Of a stretch of DNA of 64,000 nt, positions 43,778-53,652 are shown in pieces. The notes below the pieces were generated by a model. The model ran no database searches and was not told the DNA's origin. It saw only the letters and a list, made by a program, of their open reading frames with translations. Where the stretch lies: positions 47,836 to 111,835 of the forward strand of contig NZ_JAHKPN010000046.1 of NCBI RefSeq assembly GCF_018860545.1. Reading direction: 5' to 3'. Position 1 is the first letter of the stretch. Each line of letters opens with the position of its first letter. This DNA is from Winogradskyella psychrotolerans. Its GTDB lineage: Bacteria > Bacteroidota > Bacteroidia > Flavobacteriales > Flavobacteriaceae. The position numbers were made by a program, and so were the translations under genes.

Positions 43778-43868
43778 TTGGGCAATTACATTATTTTTGA
43801 TGCTATATTAAAGTTGAAATGATGAACGTTACGTTTCTTAATTCAACTCCCAACCATAAAAACGCGCC

Positions 43869-45044
43869 ATGAATTATATATTATTTGACGGTCCTTATCG
43901 CAATAACCTGTTACCATTTACTTTTACAAGGCCAGTAGCAGACCTACGTGTAGGGATTTTAACCATACGTCAGAAATGGGAATCATATATTGAATATACC
44001 ACAACAACGGTGACCGAAGATTACTTAGCCGATAAGTTTCCAATGGTTGAAATGGAACATAATATTATGATTAATGCTTCTTTTTTGCCTAATATGGAAG
44101 TGGTAGCGGTGGTGAAAAATTTAAAACACAATCAAGCGTTATTTAAAGGGGAAGATGTTATTGCTTTTTTCGTTAAAGAAGGTGAGGAGGTGAGTGATTT
44201 TTCAACTTTTGAAGCAATTGAATTTGAAGGTGATCTTTTAAAAATTGAACATACTTGGGATATTTTTGCATTAAATGGAGATGCCATTATTGAAGATTTT
44301 AATCTTATTACAAAAGATAGACAGTCACAACCCATACCTGCGAGTGTAAATACTATTAATCCTGAAAACATTTTTATAGAACAAGGTGCCACCTTAAATT
44401 TTGCAACACTTAATGCGAGTACTGGACCAATTTATATTGGAAGAGATGCAGAAGTGATGGAGGGTTCTATTGTAAGAGGCCCTTTTGCGTTATGTAATAA
44501 TGCAACTTTGAAAATGGCGAGTAAAATTTATGGACCAACAACCGTTGGACCACATAGTAAAGTAGGTGGTGAAGTCAGTAATTCTGTGATTTTTGGTTTT
44601 TCTAATAAAGGGCACGACGGCTTTTTAGGAAATTCTGTTTTGGGTGAATGGTGTAATTTAGGCGCAGATACCAATACGAGTAATTTAAAAAATAATTATG
44701 CCGAAGTTAGACTTTGGGATTATCAAACTGAAGGTTTTGCGAGAATTGGCTTGCAGTTTTGCGGATTAATGATGGGAGATCATAGTAAGTGCGGTATCAA
44801 TACCATGTTTAACACAGGAACTGTTGTTGGAGTGAGCGCTAATATCTTTGGAAGTGGTTTTCCTAGAAACTTTGTGCCAAGTTTTTCTTGGGGTGGAAGC
44901 AAAGGTTTTGTAACCTATAAAACCGATAAGGCATTTGAAGTGGCAGAGGTTGTAATGGGACGACGTAAAGAAGAATTTACAGAGCTAGACAAAGCAATTT
45001 TAACCCATGTTTTTGAAGAAACCCAACAGTATAGAAAAAAATAA
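43869..45044 (+). CDS. GlmU-like sugar nucleotidyltransferase family protein
   Basis: A 391-residue protein. The N-terminal part (YILFDGPYRNNLLPFTFTRP, VADLRVGILTIRQKWE) is the NTP_transf_4-type domain found in the Bacteroidota GlmU family proteins; the C-terminal half is a left-handed beta-helix (ATLNFATLNASTGPIYIGRD, EVMEGSIVRGPFALCNNATL, IYGPTTVGPHSKVGGEVSNS). The classic GlmU pyrophosphorylase loop is absent, so true GlmU activity is uncertain. Nucleotide-sugar or acyl transfer is likely. Confidence 0.85.
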   Translation: MNYILFDGPYRNNLLPFTFTRPVADLRVGILTIRQKWESYIEYTTTTVTEDYLADKFPMVEMEHNIMINASFLPNMEVVAVVKNLKHNQALFKGEDVIAFFVKEGEEVSDFSTFEAIEFEGDLLKIEHTWDIFALNGDAIIEDFNLITKDRQSQPIPASVNTINPENIFIEQGATLNFATLNASTGPIYIGRDAEVMEGSIVRGPFALCNNATLKMASKIYGPTTVGPHSKVGGEVSNSVIFGFSNKGHDGFLGNSVLGEWCNLGADTNTSNLKNNYAEVRLWDYQTEGFARIGLQFCGLMMGDHSKCGINTMFNTGTVVGVSANIFGSGFPRNFVPSFSWGGSKGFVTYKTDKAFEVAEVVMGRRKEEFTELDKAILTHVFEETQQYRKK

Positions 45045-45094
45045 CATTCCTAATTTCGTCAATGTATCTTATGTTTTGAACGGGTTTAATATTT

Positions 45095-46735
45095 TTAGTT
45101 CTTAAGTTCCGCCTTTTTAACGGATTTCAATTCTAGTAAATTTGTTGCGTTAATGCCTAAACCTGAAACATTTTTGCGAGTAAACCTAACCACTTCATCA
45201 TAAAACATCGGAACTACTGGTGCAGAAGCCATAACTAAAGAATCCATTTTAGTATAGAGTGCTATTCGTTTTTCATAATCTGTTTCTAAATAGGCAGCTT
45301 CATACATGGTGTCAAATTCAGCACTTTTAAAATGGGTATAGTTTGGACCATTGGGTGCAAAATTTTTACTGTAGTATAACGATAAATAGTTTTCTGCATC
45401 CGGATAATCGGCTATCCAACTGGCTCTAAAAAAATCGACTTGCCCATTCGCTTTAGCATCTTTTAAACTTGAAGGTGGAATAACATCAACATTCACCACT
45501 AAACCTGTTTTTTGAAGCTCACGTTGAATGAATTCACAAAAGCTTAAATAATTACTAGTGGTTGTAAGTGTGATTTCAGGAGTTTTAATTCCGGTTTCTG
45601 TTTTAAATTCTGAAACTAATTGTTTTGCTAATTCCGGATTATATTCAAATCCTATGCTAGAATCATAACCTGGTAAACCTTTAGGAATAAAACCACCATT
45701 GGCAGGAATCCCAATACCATTTCTCAAATACGTCATCATTTTGTTACGGTCAAACCCAACGTTAATCGCTTTTCTCAATTTTAGGGATTGAATGGTATTT
45801 ACTTTAGTATCCATGTAAAACGCTAAATATTCTGTGTTGAGATAGGGACCGCGAATCATTGTAACATCATCAGCATAATTCGGTTTTAATTGTCCAACTG
45901 TGGTTAAAATTTCATCTTTGTAGGAGCCGTCTAAACCAGAAACAAAATCAATATTTCCTTGTGCAAATTGTAGAAACTCACTTTGTTTATCTGGTAAAAA
46001 AGTAATGGCAACCGCTTCAAGATAAGGTAATTGTTGGTTTGTGGAGTCTGTTTCAAAATAGTGGTTGTTTCTCCTAAAGACTAATTTCAAGTTTTCTTCC
46101 CAACGTTTAAATTTAAAAGGACCGGTACCAATAGGATGTGATCTAAAATCATTTCCGTAATGTTCTACAATTTCCTTCGGAACCACTGAACAATATTTCA
46201 TGGTTAATAACCCTAAATAGGCAGGGAAAGCTTGTTTTAGTTTAATTTGAAATGTAGAATCATTTATAGCTGAAAAGTTTTCGACCTTATTTAAAACCCA
46301 ACTTCCTGGTGAAGCAATGGCTTTATCTTTCAGCCTATTGAAGCTATATTCAAAATCTGATGCGGTAACATGTCGTGTAGAGTCTTGGTTGCTCGAAGTA
46401 TTAAATAATTCATTTTTATGAAAAAACACATCATCTCTAAGGGTAAACGTATAGGTTTTGGCACTGTCTGTAATTGTCCAATTCTTAGCAATACAAGGCT
46501 TTACATTAAGTTGGTCGTCCATTTGTACTAAACCATTAAACAACTGATGTGTTGCCCATATATCTGCTAAATCCTTTGAAAAAGCAGGATCTAAGGAGCC
46601 TATACTTTTGTGTTCATTGTATCTAAAAACGAGATGGTCTAACGGTTCGCTTTCATTTGAAGAACAAGAAACTATGATGACTACAAAGGCTCCAAAAAGT
46701 AATCTATTGAATAAGAATGGTGTGAGTTTTAGCAT
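45095..46735 (-). CDS. Peptide/oligopeptide ABC transporter substrate-binding lipoprotein
   Basis: A 546-residue SBP family 5 lipoprotein. I choose the start at 46735 (MLKLTPFLFNRLLFGAFVVI ... VSCSSNES). Family features are the early RYNEHKSIGSLDPAFSKDLA, LRDDVFFHKN, GTGPFKFKRWE and KLRKAINVGFDRNKMMTYLR segments and the late VPMFYDE. It should capture peptides at the inner membrane outer face; no permease genes are next to it. It is divergent from mtaB across a 45-bp gap. Confidence 0.9.
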   Translation of the reverse strand: MLKLTPFLFNRLLFGAFVVIIVSCSSNESEPLDHLVFRYNEHKSIGSLDPAFSKDLADIWATHQLFNGLVQMDDQLNVKPCIAKNWTITDSAKTYTFTLRDDVFFHKNELFNTSSNQDSTRHVTASDFEYSFNRLKDKAIASPGSWVLNKVENFSAINDSTFQIKLKQAFPAYLGLLTMKYCSVVPKEIVEHYGNDFRSHPIGTGPFKFKRWEENLKLVFRRNNHYFETDSTNQQLPYLEAVAITFLPDKQSEFLQFAQGNIDFVSGLDGSYKDEILTTVGQLKPNYADDVTMIRGPYLNTEYLAFYMDTKVNTIQSLKLRKAINVGFDRNKMMTYLRNGIGIPANGGFIPKGLPGYDSSIGFEYNPELAKQLVSEFKTETGIKTPEITLTTTSNYLSFCEFIQRELQKTGLVVNVDVIPPSSLKDAKANGQVDFFRASWIADYPDAENYLSLYYSKNFAPNGPNYTHFKSAEFDTMYEAAYLETDYEKRIALYTKMDSLVMASAPVVPMFYDEVVRFTRKNVSGLGINATNLLELKSVKKAELKN

Positions 46736-46780
46736 ATAACTTATATGTTGTAAATTTGCCAACTTGGTAAAAGTACAAGA

Positions 46781-48115
46781 ATGAATCCAACAAAAAAAGT
46801 CGCATTTTATACCCTAGGTTGTAAACTTAATTTTTCAGAAACCTCTACAATTGCTAGAAGTTTTAAAGATGAAGGATTTGATCGTGTAGATTTTAAAGAA
46901 TCGGCTGATATTTATGTGATAAATACCTGCTCGGTTACTAAAAATGCAGATAAGCGTTTTAAGACGATTGTTAAGCAAGCTCAAAAAAGCAACCCTGAAG
47001 CTTTCGTTGCTGCTATTGGATGTTATGCGCAACTAAAACCAGAAGAGTTAGCTGATGTAAATGGTGTGGATTTAGTATTGGGTGCAACGGAGAAATTCAA
47101 AATTACCGATTACTTAAACGATCTCACTAAAAATGATTTTGGTGAAGTGCATTCTTGTGAAATAGAAGAAGCCGATTTCTACGTCGGTAGTTATTCTATT
47201 GGTGATAGAACGAGAGCTTTTCTAAAAGTTCAAGATGGTTGTGATTATAAATGTACCTATTGTACAATTCCATTGGCTAGAGGGATTTCACGTAGCGATA
47301 CCATGACTAATGTGTTGAAAAATGCTAAGGAAATTTCTGAACAAGGGATTAAGGAAATCGTATTAACAGGAGTTAATATTGGTGACTACGGAAAAGGGGA
47401 ATTCGGTAATAAAAAACATGAGCATACCTTTTTAGATTTAGTTAAAGAATTAGATAATGTTGAAGGTATTGAGCGTTTAAGAATTTCATCAATTGAGCCG
47501 AATTTATTAAAAAATGAAACGATTGAGTTAGTGTCTAACTCAAGAGCTTTTGTGCCTCATTTCCATATACCATTACAAAGTGGAAGTAATGCCATTTTAA
47601 AAAAGATGAAGCGTCGCTACATGAAAGAATTGTATGTAGATAGAGTTGCTAGAATAAAAGAGGTGATGCCGCATGCTTGTATTGGAGTCGATGTTATCGT
47701 TGGTTTTCCTGGAGAAACTGATGATATTTTTCTTGAAACCTATAACTTTCTGAATGCATTAGATATTTCATATTTACATGTATTTCAATATTCAGAACGC
47801 CCAAATACCGAAGCGGCTGAAATGCCTAACGTAGTCTCTAAAGCAAAACGCGCTAAACGCAGTAAAATGTTGAGAGGTTTATCAGCTAAGAAGCGTCGGG
47901 CTTTTTATGAAAAGCAATTAAACACAGCGCGTACGGTGTTGTTTGAAAGTGATAATAAGGAAGGATACATCCATGGATTTACAGAAAACTATGTCAAAGT
48001 AAAAGCACCTTGGAATCCGGAATTAGTAAACACGCTTGAAAAAGTGAGATTAACTAAGATTGATGAAGATGGCTTGGTTCGTTTTGAGTTTCAAGAAGAT
48101 TTAGCACTTAAATAG
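46781..48115 (+). CDS. mtaB: tRNA t6A37 C2-methylthiotransferase
   Basis: A 444-residue radical-SAM methylthiotransferase. The N-terminal cluster ligands are C14 (TLGCKLN), C50 (NTCSV) and C81 (IGCYAQ); the radical-SAM cluster is C154, C158, C161 in DGCDYKCTYC. The TLGCKLN spelling is characteristic of MtaB, which makes ms2t6A at position 37 of tRNA, rather than MiaB. A TRAM-like domain closes the chain (GYIHGFTENYVKVKAPW). A -7-like TAAATTTG lies at 46751-46758. Confidence 0.95.
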   Translation: MNPTKKVAFYTLGCKLNFSETSTIARSFKDEGFDRVDFKESADIYVINTCSVTKNADKRFKTIVKQAQKSNPEAFVAAIGCYAQLKPEELADVNGVDLVLGATEKFKITDYLNDLTKNDFGEVHSCEIEEADFYVGSYSIGDRTRAFLKVQDGCDYKCTYCTIPLARGISRSDTMTNVLKNAKEISEQGIKEIVLTGVNIGDYGKGEFGNKKHEHTFLDLVKELDNVEGIERLRISSIEPNLLKNETIELVSNSRAFVPHFHIPLQSGSNAILKKMKRRYMKELYVDRVARIKEVMPHACIGVDVIVGFPGETDDIFLETYNFLNALDISYLHVFQYSERPNTEAAEMPNVVSKAKRAKRSKMLRGLSAKKRRAFYEKQLNTARTVLFESDNKEGYIHGFTENYVKVKAPWNPELVNTLEKVRLTKIDEDGLVRFEFQEDLALK

Positions 48116-48189
48116 CTGAAATTTGCGTTATTATTTATGTGTATTTTCCTATAAAGACATTATTTCGTTTTATATTTGAGTTTATTAAA

Positions 48190-48702
48190 ATGTCTAGTGT
48201 GAATAAAATAGTTTCAGTTTGTTTTCTTATTGGTTTATTAGGTTTAACCACATCTTGTTCTGATAAGAATGAACATGGGGTTGTTGGAACCTGGTTGTTA
48301 GCAACACGAACCGTTGATATTCCTTTTGATGTCAATAAAGACGGTGTGTTTAATACGAATCTCATTGCCGAAATAGACTGTAACGAAAGAGAAACATTAA
48401 CCTTTGAAACTAATGGGACGGTATCCTCTGGAAATGAGTTTTCTAACGTATTGCGCTATTTTAAAGATGATAGTACTAATGTTTATAGTATAAATGTAGA
48501 CTGTAACAAAGAAGGTATTATAAGTTTTGCTTCAGAATACTCTATTATTGAAGAAAATACCATAAAAGTGTCTAATAGAATATATGTTTTAAAAAGTGAT
48601 ACGTTAACAACGGTGTATAAAAATGCAATCGATATTTATAACGAAGATTTTACAGACATCATAGAGACTAGAGATTTAACACAGGTTTATACGAAACAAT
48701 AA
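48190..48702 (+). CDS. Lipocalin-like lipoprotein
   Basis: A 170-residue lipoprotein when started at the ATG at 48190 (MSSVNKIVSVCFLIGLLGLT-TSCSDK). The GTWLLATRTVDIPFDVNKDGVFNTN opening with CNERETLTFETNGTVSS and later LTQVYTKQ looks like the small lipocalin-like lipoproteins of Bacteroidota. DVNKDGVFNTN resembles a single calcium loop. Ligand unknown. Confidence 0.75.
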   Translation: MSSVNKIVSVCFLIGLLGLTTSCSDKNEHGVVGTWLLATRTVDIPFDVNKDGVFNTNLIAEIDCNERETLTFETNGTVSSGNEFSNVLRYFKDDSTNVYSINVDCNKEGIISFASEYSIIEENTIKVSNRIYVLKSDTLTTVYKNAIDIYNEDFTDIIETRDLTQVYTKQ

Positions 48703-48726
48703 ATAAGCTTAAGTTTTAAGTATCAA

Positions 48727-48762
48727 AAAACCCGAAACTTTTTTAAAAGTTTCGGGTTTTTC
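48727..48762. terminator. Bidirectional terminator
   Basis: AAAACCCGAAACTTTT/AAAAGTTTCGGGTTTT (loop TT) between two convergent genes, with A-run and T-run flanks. Confidence 0.93.
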
Positions 48763-48781
48763 AATAATTCATTTTCTAAAA

Positions 48782-49078
48782 TTATATACGGATACCCACA
48801 GGAAGCATGCGCTTATATTTTCTGTTACGTCTTACAAACTTTGCAATTTCAGGACTTGTTGGTACCACACTAATGTTACGTTCTTTAATATTACTAAATA
48901 CAAGATCAATAAATTCTAATTCAAATTCGTCAGTTCTAATAGTATCAGGAATAACCATTTTTGTTAAGAATATCTTCCTTTCTTGTAAAGAATATTCAAT
49001 AATTGCCATTTCGTTTTCAACATTTAATTCAAATTGACGTAGGAAGTCGTTGTCAATTAATTGAGCAGTTTCTGTCAT
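48782..49078 (-). CDS. Small GNAT-like (YjdJ-type) protein
   Basis: A 98-residue protein resembling the mini-GNAT family (Gcn5-related, about 95 residues). Family-like elements are NEMAIIEYSLQERKIFLTKM, TEVP-like MVIPDTIRTDEFELEFIDLV and the closing ISVVPTSPEIAKFVRRNRKY. The usual acetyl-CoA loop RGxGxGxxL is replaced by RTDEFELEF, so enzyme activity is doubtful. A -7-like TACCTTTG lies at 49151-49144. Confidence 0.7.
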   Translation of the reverse strand: MTETAQLIDNDFLRQFELNVENEMAIIEYSLQERKIFLTKMVIPDTIRTDEFELEFIDLVFSNIKERNISVVPTSPEIAKFVRRNRKYKRMLPVGIRI

Positions 49079-49240
49079 AATTTCTTTTTATTAAATTCAG
49101 CGGTCGGCAGTGTAGATACTATATTTTATATAGTTTTGCTGTGCAAAGGTACAAAAAATCAGTGAATTTTTAAGGTTTCCGATGTTAAAACCTTACATTG
49201 TAATTAATTAAGGCGTCCCAAAATAAAAGTTTCAAGACCT

Positions 49241-49903
49241 ATGAATAGTCAATTAGTACATGTTTATTTAATGCCTGGCATGGCTGCAAGTCCAACCATA
49301 TTTGAGCATATTAAACTGCCCAAAGAAACGTATGAAATTCATTGGTTAGAATGGCAAATTCCTGATTATGAAGAGACTTTAACTGCATATGCACAACGTA
49401 TGTGCACGTTTATTAAACACGATAATGTCGTATTACTAGGGGTTTCTTTTGGTGGTATTTTAGTACAGGAAATGAGTAATTTTTTAAACCTTAAAAAATT
49501 AATTGTGGTGTCTAGTGTGAAGTCGCATCACGAGCTTCCGAAACGTTTAAAATTCCTTAAAATCACTAAAGCATACAAAATATTACCAACATCCTTACTT
49601 GGTAATATTGATTTGTTAGCTAAATATGCTTTTGGTGAGACGATTAAAAAGCGTGTCGATTTATATAAAAAATACCTTTCCGTCAATGATAAAACTTATT
49701 TAGATTGGGCCATTAAGCAGGTGGTTTGTTGGGATCAAGAAGCACCACATCCAGATGCGATTTATATTCATGGCGACAATGATGTTATTTTTCCACATTC
49801 TTGTGGTGGAAATTGCCATATTATTAAAGGTGGAACACACATTATGATTATTACCAAGTTCAAATGGTTTAACGAAAATTTACCAAAACTTATTACAGCC
49901 TGA
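49241..49903 (+). CDS. Alpha/beta hydrolase
   Basis: A 220-residue alpha/beta-hydrolase-fold protein. The nucleophile elbow is LLGVSFGGILVQ (S69); the acid is likely D179 or D181 in HGDNDVIFP and the base H200 in KGGTHIMI. Oxyanion candidate near PGMAASPTIFEHI. No lid domain is evident. Substrate unknown; the gene stands alone. Confidence 0.85.
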   Translation: MNSQLVHVYLMPGMAASPTIFEHIKLPKETYEIHWLEWQIPDYEETLTAYAQRMCTFIKHDNVVLLGVSFGGILVQEMSNFLNLKKLIVVSSVKSHHELPKRLKFLKITKAYKILPTSLLGNIDLLAKYAFGETIKKRVDLYKKYLSVNDKTYLDWAIKQVVCWDQEAPHPDAIYIHGDNDVIFPHSCGGNCHIIKGGTHIMIITKFKWFNENLPKLITA

Positions 49904-50041
49904 ATTTGAATGGTGTTATTAGATTGATTACATTTATAAAAAGAAAAATATTGAAAAGTTCATGCGTTAAAGTGTTGCCAGTCAATATGGTGATTGAGGA
50001 TGAAGTGCATATTACATTCAATTAACCTTAAATTTATAGAA

Positions 50042-50995
50042 ATGAAAATTATAAAAAATAGTTTAGCATTAATAGGTGTGATTTGTATATCAGGCTTATT
50101 TATTTTCTCAATGCAAAAGTCACCTGAAGAAATGGCACTACCAGATCATTTACTAGGTAAAGAAGATCCTATTGTAAACAACTATAATGTTTATGCTTTA
50201 GAGATGCCAGAAAACTTAAACTTTGCAGGTGAAGCTGTACCCGTTAATGATCCGGATATCTATGAACGTATGGATAGAGAGTTACTCGTAAATACCTATT
50301 GGCAATCAAATGGATTATTGATGTTTAAACGTGCTCAAAAATATTTTCCAATTATAGAACCAATTTTGAAGAAAAATGGTGTGCCAGACGATTTCAAATA
50401 TCTAGCTGTAATTGAAAGCGGATTAATTCAAACAGCAAAATCACCAGCAGGGGCAAGTGGGATTTGGCAAATAATGTCTGCAACCGCTAGAGAGAATGGT
50501 TTAGAGGTGAATAAAAATGTTGATGAACGTTATAATTTAGAAAAAGCTACAGAAGTGGCTTGTGATTACTTAAAGAAGGCAAAAGAAAGCTTAGGATCTT
50601 GGACAAAAGCGGCAGCGGCTTATAATGCTGGTAATTATGGAGTTTCTAGACGATTAAAGGAACAAGATGTTAGTGGTTACTACGATTTATTATTAGGCGA
50701 AGAAACAGGACGCTATGTGTTTAGAATTGTAGCGTTAAAGGAAATATTATCTAATCCGGATAAATATGGATTCAACTTTAATAAATCTCACTTATATAAA
50801 GAAGTGCCAACATATAAGGTAGACGTAGATACTGCGGTCACTGATTTTGCTGGATTTGCAAAACAATTTGGAATTAACTATAAAATTCTAAAACTTCATA
50901 ACCCTTGGTTAAGAGAACCTCATTTAAATAATAGCTCTAGAAAAAAGTATTCTATAGAAATTCCGAAGGAAGGCTATTATAACACCAACCCATAA
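50042..50995 (+). CDS. Lytic transglycosylase (SLT family)
   Basis: A 317-residue exported or anchored enzyme; the start at 50042 opens a signal/anchor (MKIIKNSLALIGVICISGLF). The SLT domain (about 95-245) has the catalytic E125 in LAVIESGLIQ, followed by PAGASGIWQIMSATARENGL and AAAAYNAGNYGVSRRLKEQ, as in MltD/Slt. The C-terminus (YKILKLHNPWLREPHL, YSIEIP) looks like a LysM-related tail. It cleaves peptidoglycan glycan strands. It ends 3 bp before the cls gene, so they form an operon for envelope upkeep. Confidence 0.92.
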   Translation: MKIIKNSLALIGVICISGLFIFSMQKSPEEMALPDHLLGKEDPIVNNYNVYALEMPENLNFAGEAVPVNDPDIYERMDRELLVNTYWQSNGLLMFKRAQKYFPIIEPILKKNGVPDDFKYLAVIESGLIQTAKSPAGASGIWQIMSATARENGLEVNKNVDERYNLEKATEVACDYLKKAKESLGSWTKAAAAYNAGNYGVSRRLKEQDVSGYYDLLLGEETGRYVFRIVALKEILSNPDKYGFNFNKSHLYKEVPTYKVDVDTAVTDFAGFAKQFGINYKILKLHNPWLREPHLNNSSRKKYSIEIPKEGYYNTNP

Positions 50996-50998
50996 ATT

Positions 50999-52447
50999 GT
51001 GGATTTTGTAAGAGACCATATTTGGCAAATTTTAATTATTCTTAATTATACGGTTGCCTTATCGGCTGTTGTTACTATTTTACTTAAAAAGGTAAATCCA
51101 ACAAAAGCCTTAAGTTATATTATTGGTCTACTGGCACTGCCTTTTTTAGGATTGATTGTCTATTATCTTTTTGGACAAGAATACCGAAAAAATAAAATAT
51201 TCTCTAGAAAGCATGTTTTAAATCAGTCCATAATTAAAAGAATTCAAGAGGAGTTAGAGCTTGATTCTAAAGCAATTAATGAAGTTGATGATTTACTCGA
51301 TCAAAAGTCTAAAGTGATTCCGTTATTATATAATAATGAAAACTCTAAACTCACTATTAATAATGCTGTAAATCTTATTAAAAATGGAGACGAAAAATTC
51401 AAATTGCTATTTAATGATATCAGAGAAGCATCGCATCATATTCATCTCGAATATTTTGTAATAGAAGATAATAAAATAGGAACAGAGCTTCTAGACTTAT
51501 TATGTGAAAAAGCAAAAGAAGGTCTAGAAATAAGAATAGTTATTGATGATGTTGGCAGTTCTATATCCTCTAAAATGAAGCGTAAACTTAAGGATTTTGG
51601 AATTGAAATGTATCCTTTTATGCCGGTTCGATTTTCAAATTCAACAGGTAAGATGAATTATCGCGATCATCGTAAAATTGTTGTTATTGATGGTAAGATA
51701 GGCTATGTTGGTGGTGTCAATGTTTCAGATAATTATGTGAATGCAATTAATGATCGATATTGGAGAGATACACATTTACGTATTATGGGTGAGGCCGTTA
51801 TATCCTTGCAAATTTTATTTTTTACCACATGGAATTTTGTAAGTGATGGTAAATTGGAAATTTCTAAGACTTACTTCCCAGAACATAATTGTAAAGAAAA
51901 CGTCCCACTTCAAATTGCTGCAAGTGGTCCGGATACGGATTGGTCTAATATTATGGAGGCGATTTTTGTAGCTATTACCAACGCAGAAGACCATGTGTAT
52001 ATAACCACACCCTATTTTATTCCGAATAGTGAGATTGTAACTGCGCTTCAAGTCTTAGCCAGAAGTAATAAAGAAGTTAAGATTATAGTGCCTAAGAAAT
52101 CAGATTCTTGGATTGCAGAATATGCGACGAATTCCTATTTGCAAATGCTTTTAGAAGCAGGAGTAGAGGTGTATCAATATACTAAAGGCTTTATTCATGC
52201 AAAAACCATGGTTGTAGATGGTGTGTTTAGTACTGTTGGTACCACCAATATGGATTATAGAAGTTTTAATATTAATTTTGAAGTGAATGCGTTAATCTAT
52301 GATAAGAAGATTGGCAGTCAATTAACAGAGTTTTTTAACGACGACTTAAAAAACTGCGAGAAGTTAGATTTAAAATCTTGGCAAGAACGTTCAAAACGTA
52401 CTAAACTAGTAGAAGCTATTGCGCGTTTAATGGCGCCACTATTGTAA
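50999..52447 (+). CDS. cls: Cardiolipin synthase
   Basis: A 482-residue membrane phospholipase-D-family enzyme starting with GTG at 50999. Two N-terminal membrane helices (about 8-60) are followed by two HKD motifs: YRDHRKIVVIDGKIGYVGGV and FIHAKTMVVDGVFSTVGTTN. It joins two phosphatidylglycerol molecules into cardiolipin. Length and layout match bacterial Cls of the ClsA type. Confidence 0.94.
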   Translation: MDFVRDHIWQILIILNYTVALSAVVTILLKKVNPTKALSYIIGLLALPFLGLIVYYLFGQEYRKNKIFSRKHVLNQSIIKRIQEELELDSKAINEVDDLLDQKSKVIPLLYNNENSKLTINNAVNLIKNGDEKFKLLFNDIREASHHIHLEYFVIEDNKIGTELLDLLCEKAKEGLEIRIVIDDVGSSISSKMKRKLKDFGIEMYPFMPVRFSNSTGKMNYRDHRKIVVIDGKIGYVGGVNVSDNYVNAINDRYWRDTHLRIMGEAVISLQILFFTTWNFVSDGKLEISKTYFPEHNCKENVPLQIAASGPDTDWSNIMEAIFVAITNAEDHVYITTPYFIPNSEIVTALQVLARSNKEVKIIVPKKSDSWIAEYATNSYLQMLLEAGVEVYQYTKGFIHAKTMVVDGVFSTVGTTNMDYRSFNINFEVNALIYDKKIGSQLTEFFNDDLKNCEKLDLKSWQERSKRTKLVEAIARLMAPLL

Positions 52448-52552
52448 TTTTAAGTGTAGAGTATAATATAAGGTATGATGATAACAGTAAAAGATGTTAA
52501 GTGTAGAATTTAAAACACGAAGGGAATTCTAAAGCAAAAGTTGTCAATACAT

Positions 52553-52590
52553 AAAAAGGCTTAAACATTATACTTGTTTAAGCCTTTTCT
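52553..52590. terminator. Bidirectional terminator between cls and the TPR gene
   Basis: AAAAGGCTTAAACA/TGTTTAAGCCTTTT perfect stem with 7-nt loop. Confidence 0.9.
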
Positions 52591-52608
52591 GTTATTTAGA
52601 GTTTCAAA

Positions 52609-53187
52609 TTATCGTCTACTTCTTCTGTTTTGTCTTGCACTTGTAGGTTGACCATATTGTTGCTTCGGAATAGAAGCTTTCTTCATTTGGTCTTTCATCA
52701 TCTTAATTTGCTCAGCAAGCATGTCTCTCTTATCTAGTTTTTGTGCTTCAGCTAACAATTTTTGAGCTTCCGGTTTTCTGCGTTTCGAAAAAGCAATTCC
52801 TGCTAAATTCAATTTTGCCATAGCTAAGTCATGGTCCATGGATAAGCCTAAACTAATCGCTTTCTTAAAATACGCTTCAGCTTCATTCATATTGGTTTGA
52901 GAAACCATAATACCATTAAGGTAATTTAAATACCCTTGTTGTTTTTTAACTAGCGCACCTTCTGGGTTCTTAATTTTATCTAACCATTTTTTAGCTCCAG
53001 GAAAATCTTGTTTTCTTAATTTTAAAAAAGCGAGTAAAATCATTTCATTTTTAAAGTAAAGAAAAATGAATATTGTAGAAAGTAAAAGGTACATGATACC
53101 ATTACCTATGTAACCTTCAGTGAATTGATAAATACCATAGCCTATAATTAGGGCGGCAATAACTAATTTTATATTTTTATTAAACAT
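52609..53187 (-). CDS. Membrane protein with TPR-like repeats
   Basis: A 192-residue protein starting at 53187 (MFNKNIKLVIAALIIGYGIY). Two membrane helices (about 6-20 and 27-46) are followed by two to three TPR-like repeats (NLNGI-type GYLNYLNGIMVSQTNMNEAE, AYFKKAISLGLSMDHDLAMA, KLNLAGIAFSKRRKPEAQKL) and a basic Arg-rich tail (RQNRRSRR). It likely holds a protein partner on the cytoplasmic side. Function unknown. A -7-like TATCTTTG is at 53219-53212. Confidence 0.8.
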   Translation of the reverse strand: MFNKNIKLVIAALIIGYGIYQFTEGYIGNGIMYLLLSTIFIFLYFKNEMILLAFLKLRKQDFPGAKKWLDKIKNPEGALVKKQQGYLNYLNGIMVSQTNMNEAEAYFKKAISLGLSMDHDLAMAKLNLAGIAFSKRRKPEAQKLLAEAQKLDKRDMLAEQIKMMKDQMKKASIPKQQYGQPTSARQNRRSRR

Positions 53188-53266
53188 ATTTCTGTGTATT
53201 TTTGCAGTGCGCAAAGATAATAAAATCTAAGAGTTAAAATTCTAAACAAAATTTTTCTTTTGCTCC

Positions 53267-53296
53267 TTGCTAAAGTAAAAACTTGTTGTATATTTG
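53267..53296 (+). promoter_or_regulatory. rpmH promoter
   Basis: TTG (53267-53269) and TATATTTG (53289-53296), 19-nt spacing; the start codon is at 53362. Confidence 0.8.
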
Positions 53297-53361
53297 CACG
53301 CAGTTTTGAGAGAGCTCTCAATTTTCAGAAAAAAGATTATTAGTTTATAAAAATATAAGAC

Positions 53362-53523
53362 ATGCCAAAAAGAACGTTTCAACCGTCAAAAAGAAAAAGA
53401 AGAAACAAGCACGGTTTCAGAGAAAGAATGGCTTCTGTTAACGGAAGAAAAGTTTTAGCACGTAGAAGAGCTAAAGGAAGAAAGAAAATATCTGTTTCTA
53501 CAGAAACTAGACATAAAAAATAA
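53362..53523 (+). CDS. rpmH: 50S ribosomal protein L34
   Basis: A 53-residue ribosomal protein with the invariant L34 sequence [20 protein letters not shown] followed by [20 protein letters not shown]. Here it is followed by carB and not by the usual rnpA/oriC region, as is common in Bacteroidota. Confidence 0.98.
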   Translation: MPKRTFQPSKRKRRNKHGFRERMASVNGRKVLARRRAKGRKKISVSTETRHKK

Positions 53524-53548
53524 TGATTAACAATTGTTAATATATTAG

Positions 53549-53577
53549 GGCGTTACTTAGGTGTAACGCCTTTTTTT
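53549..53577 (+). terminator. rpmH terminator
   Basis: GGCGTTAC/GTAACGCC stem (53549-53570) with seven T. Confidence 0.9.
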
Positions 53578-53652
53578 ATATCCTATTGTTAACTATTTTT
53601 GCACTGCCAAATTAATAACGTTTATATATTACAACATCAAACACTTAATCTC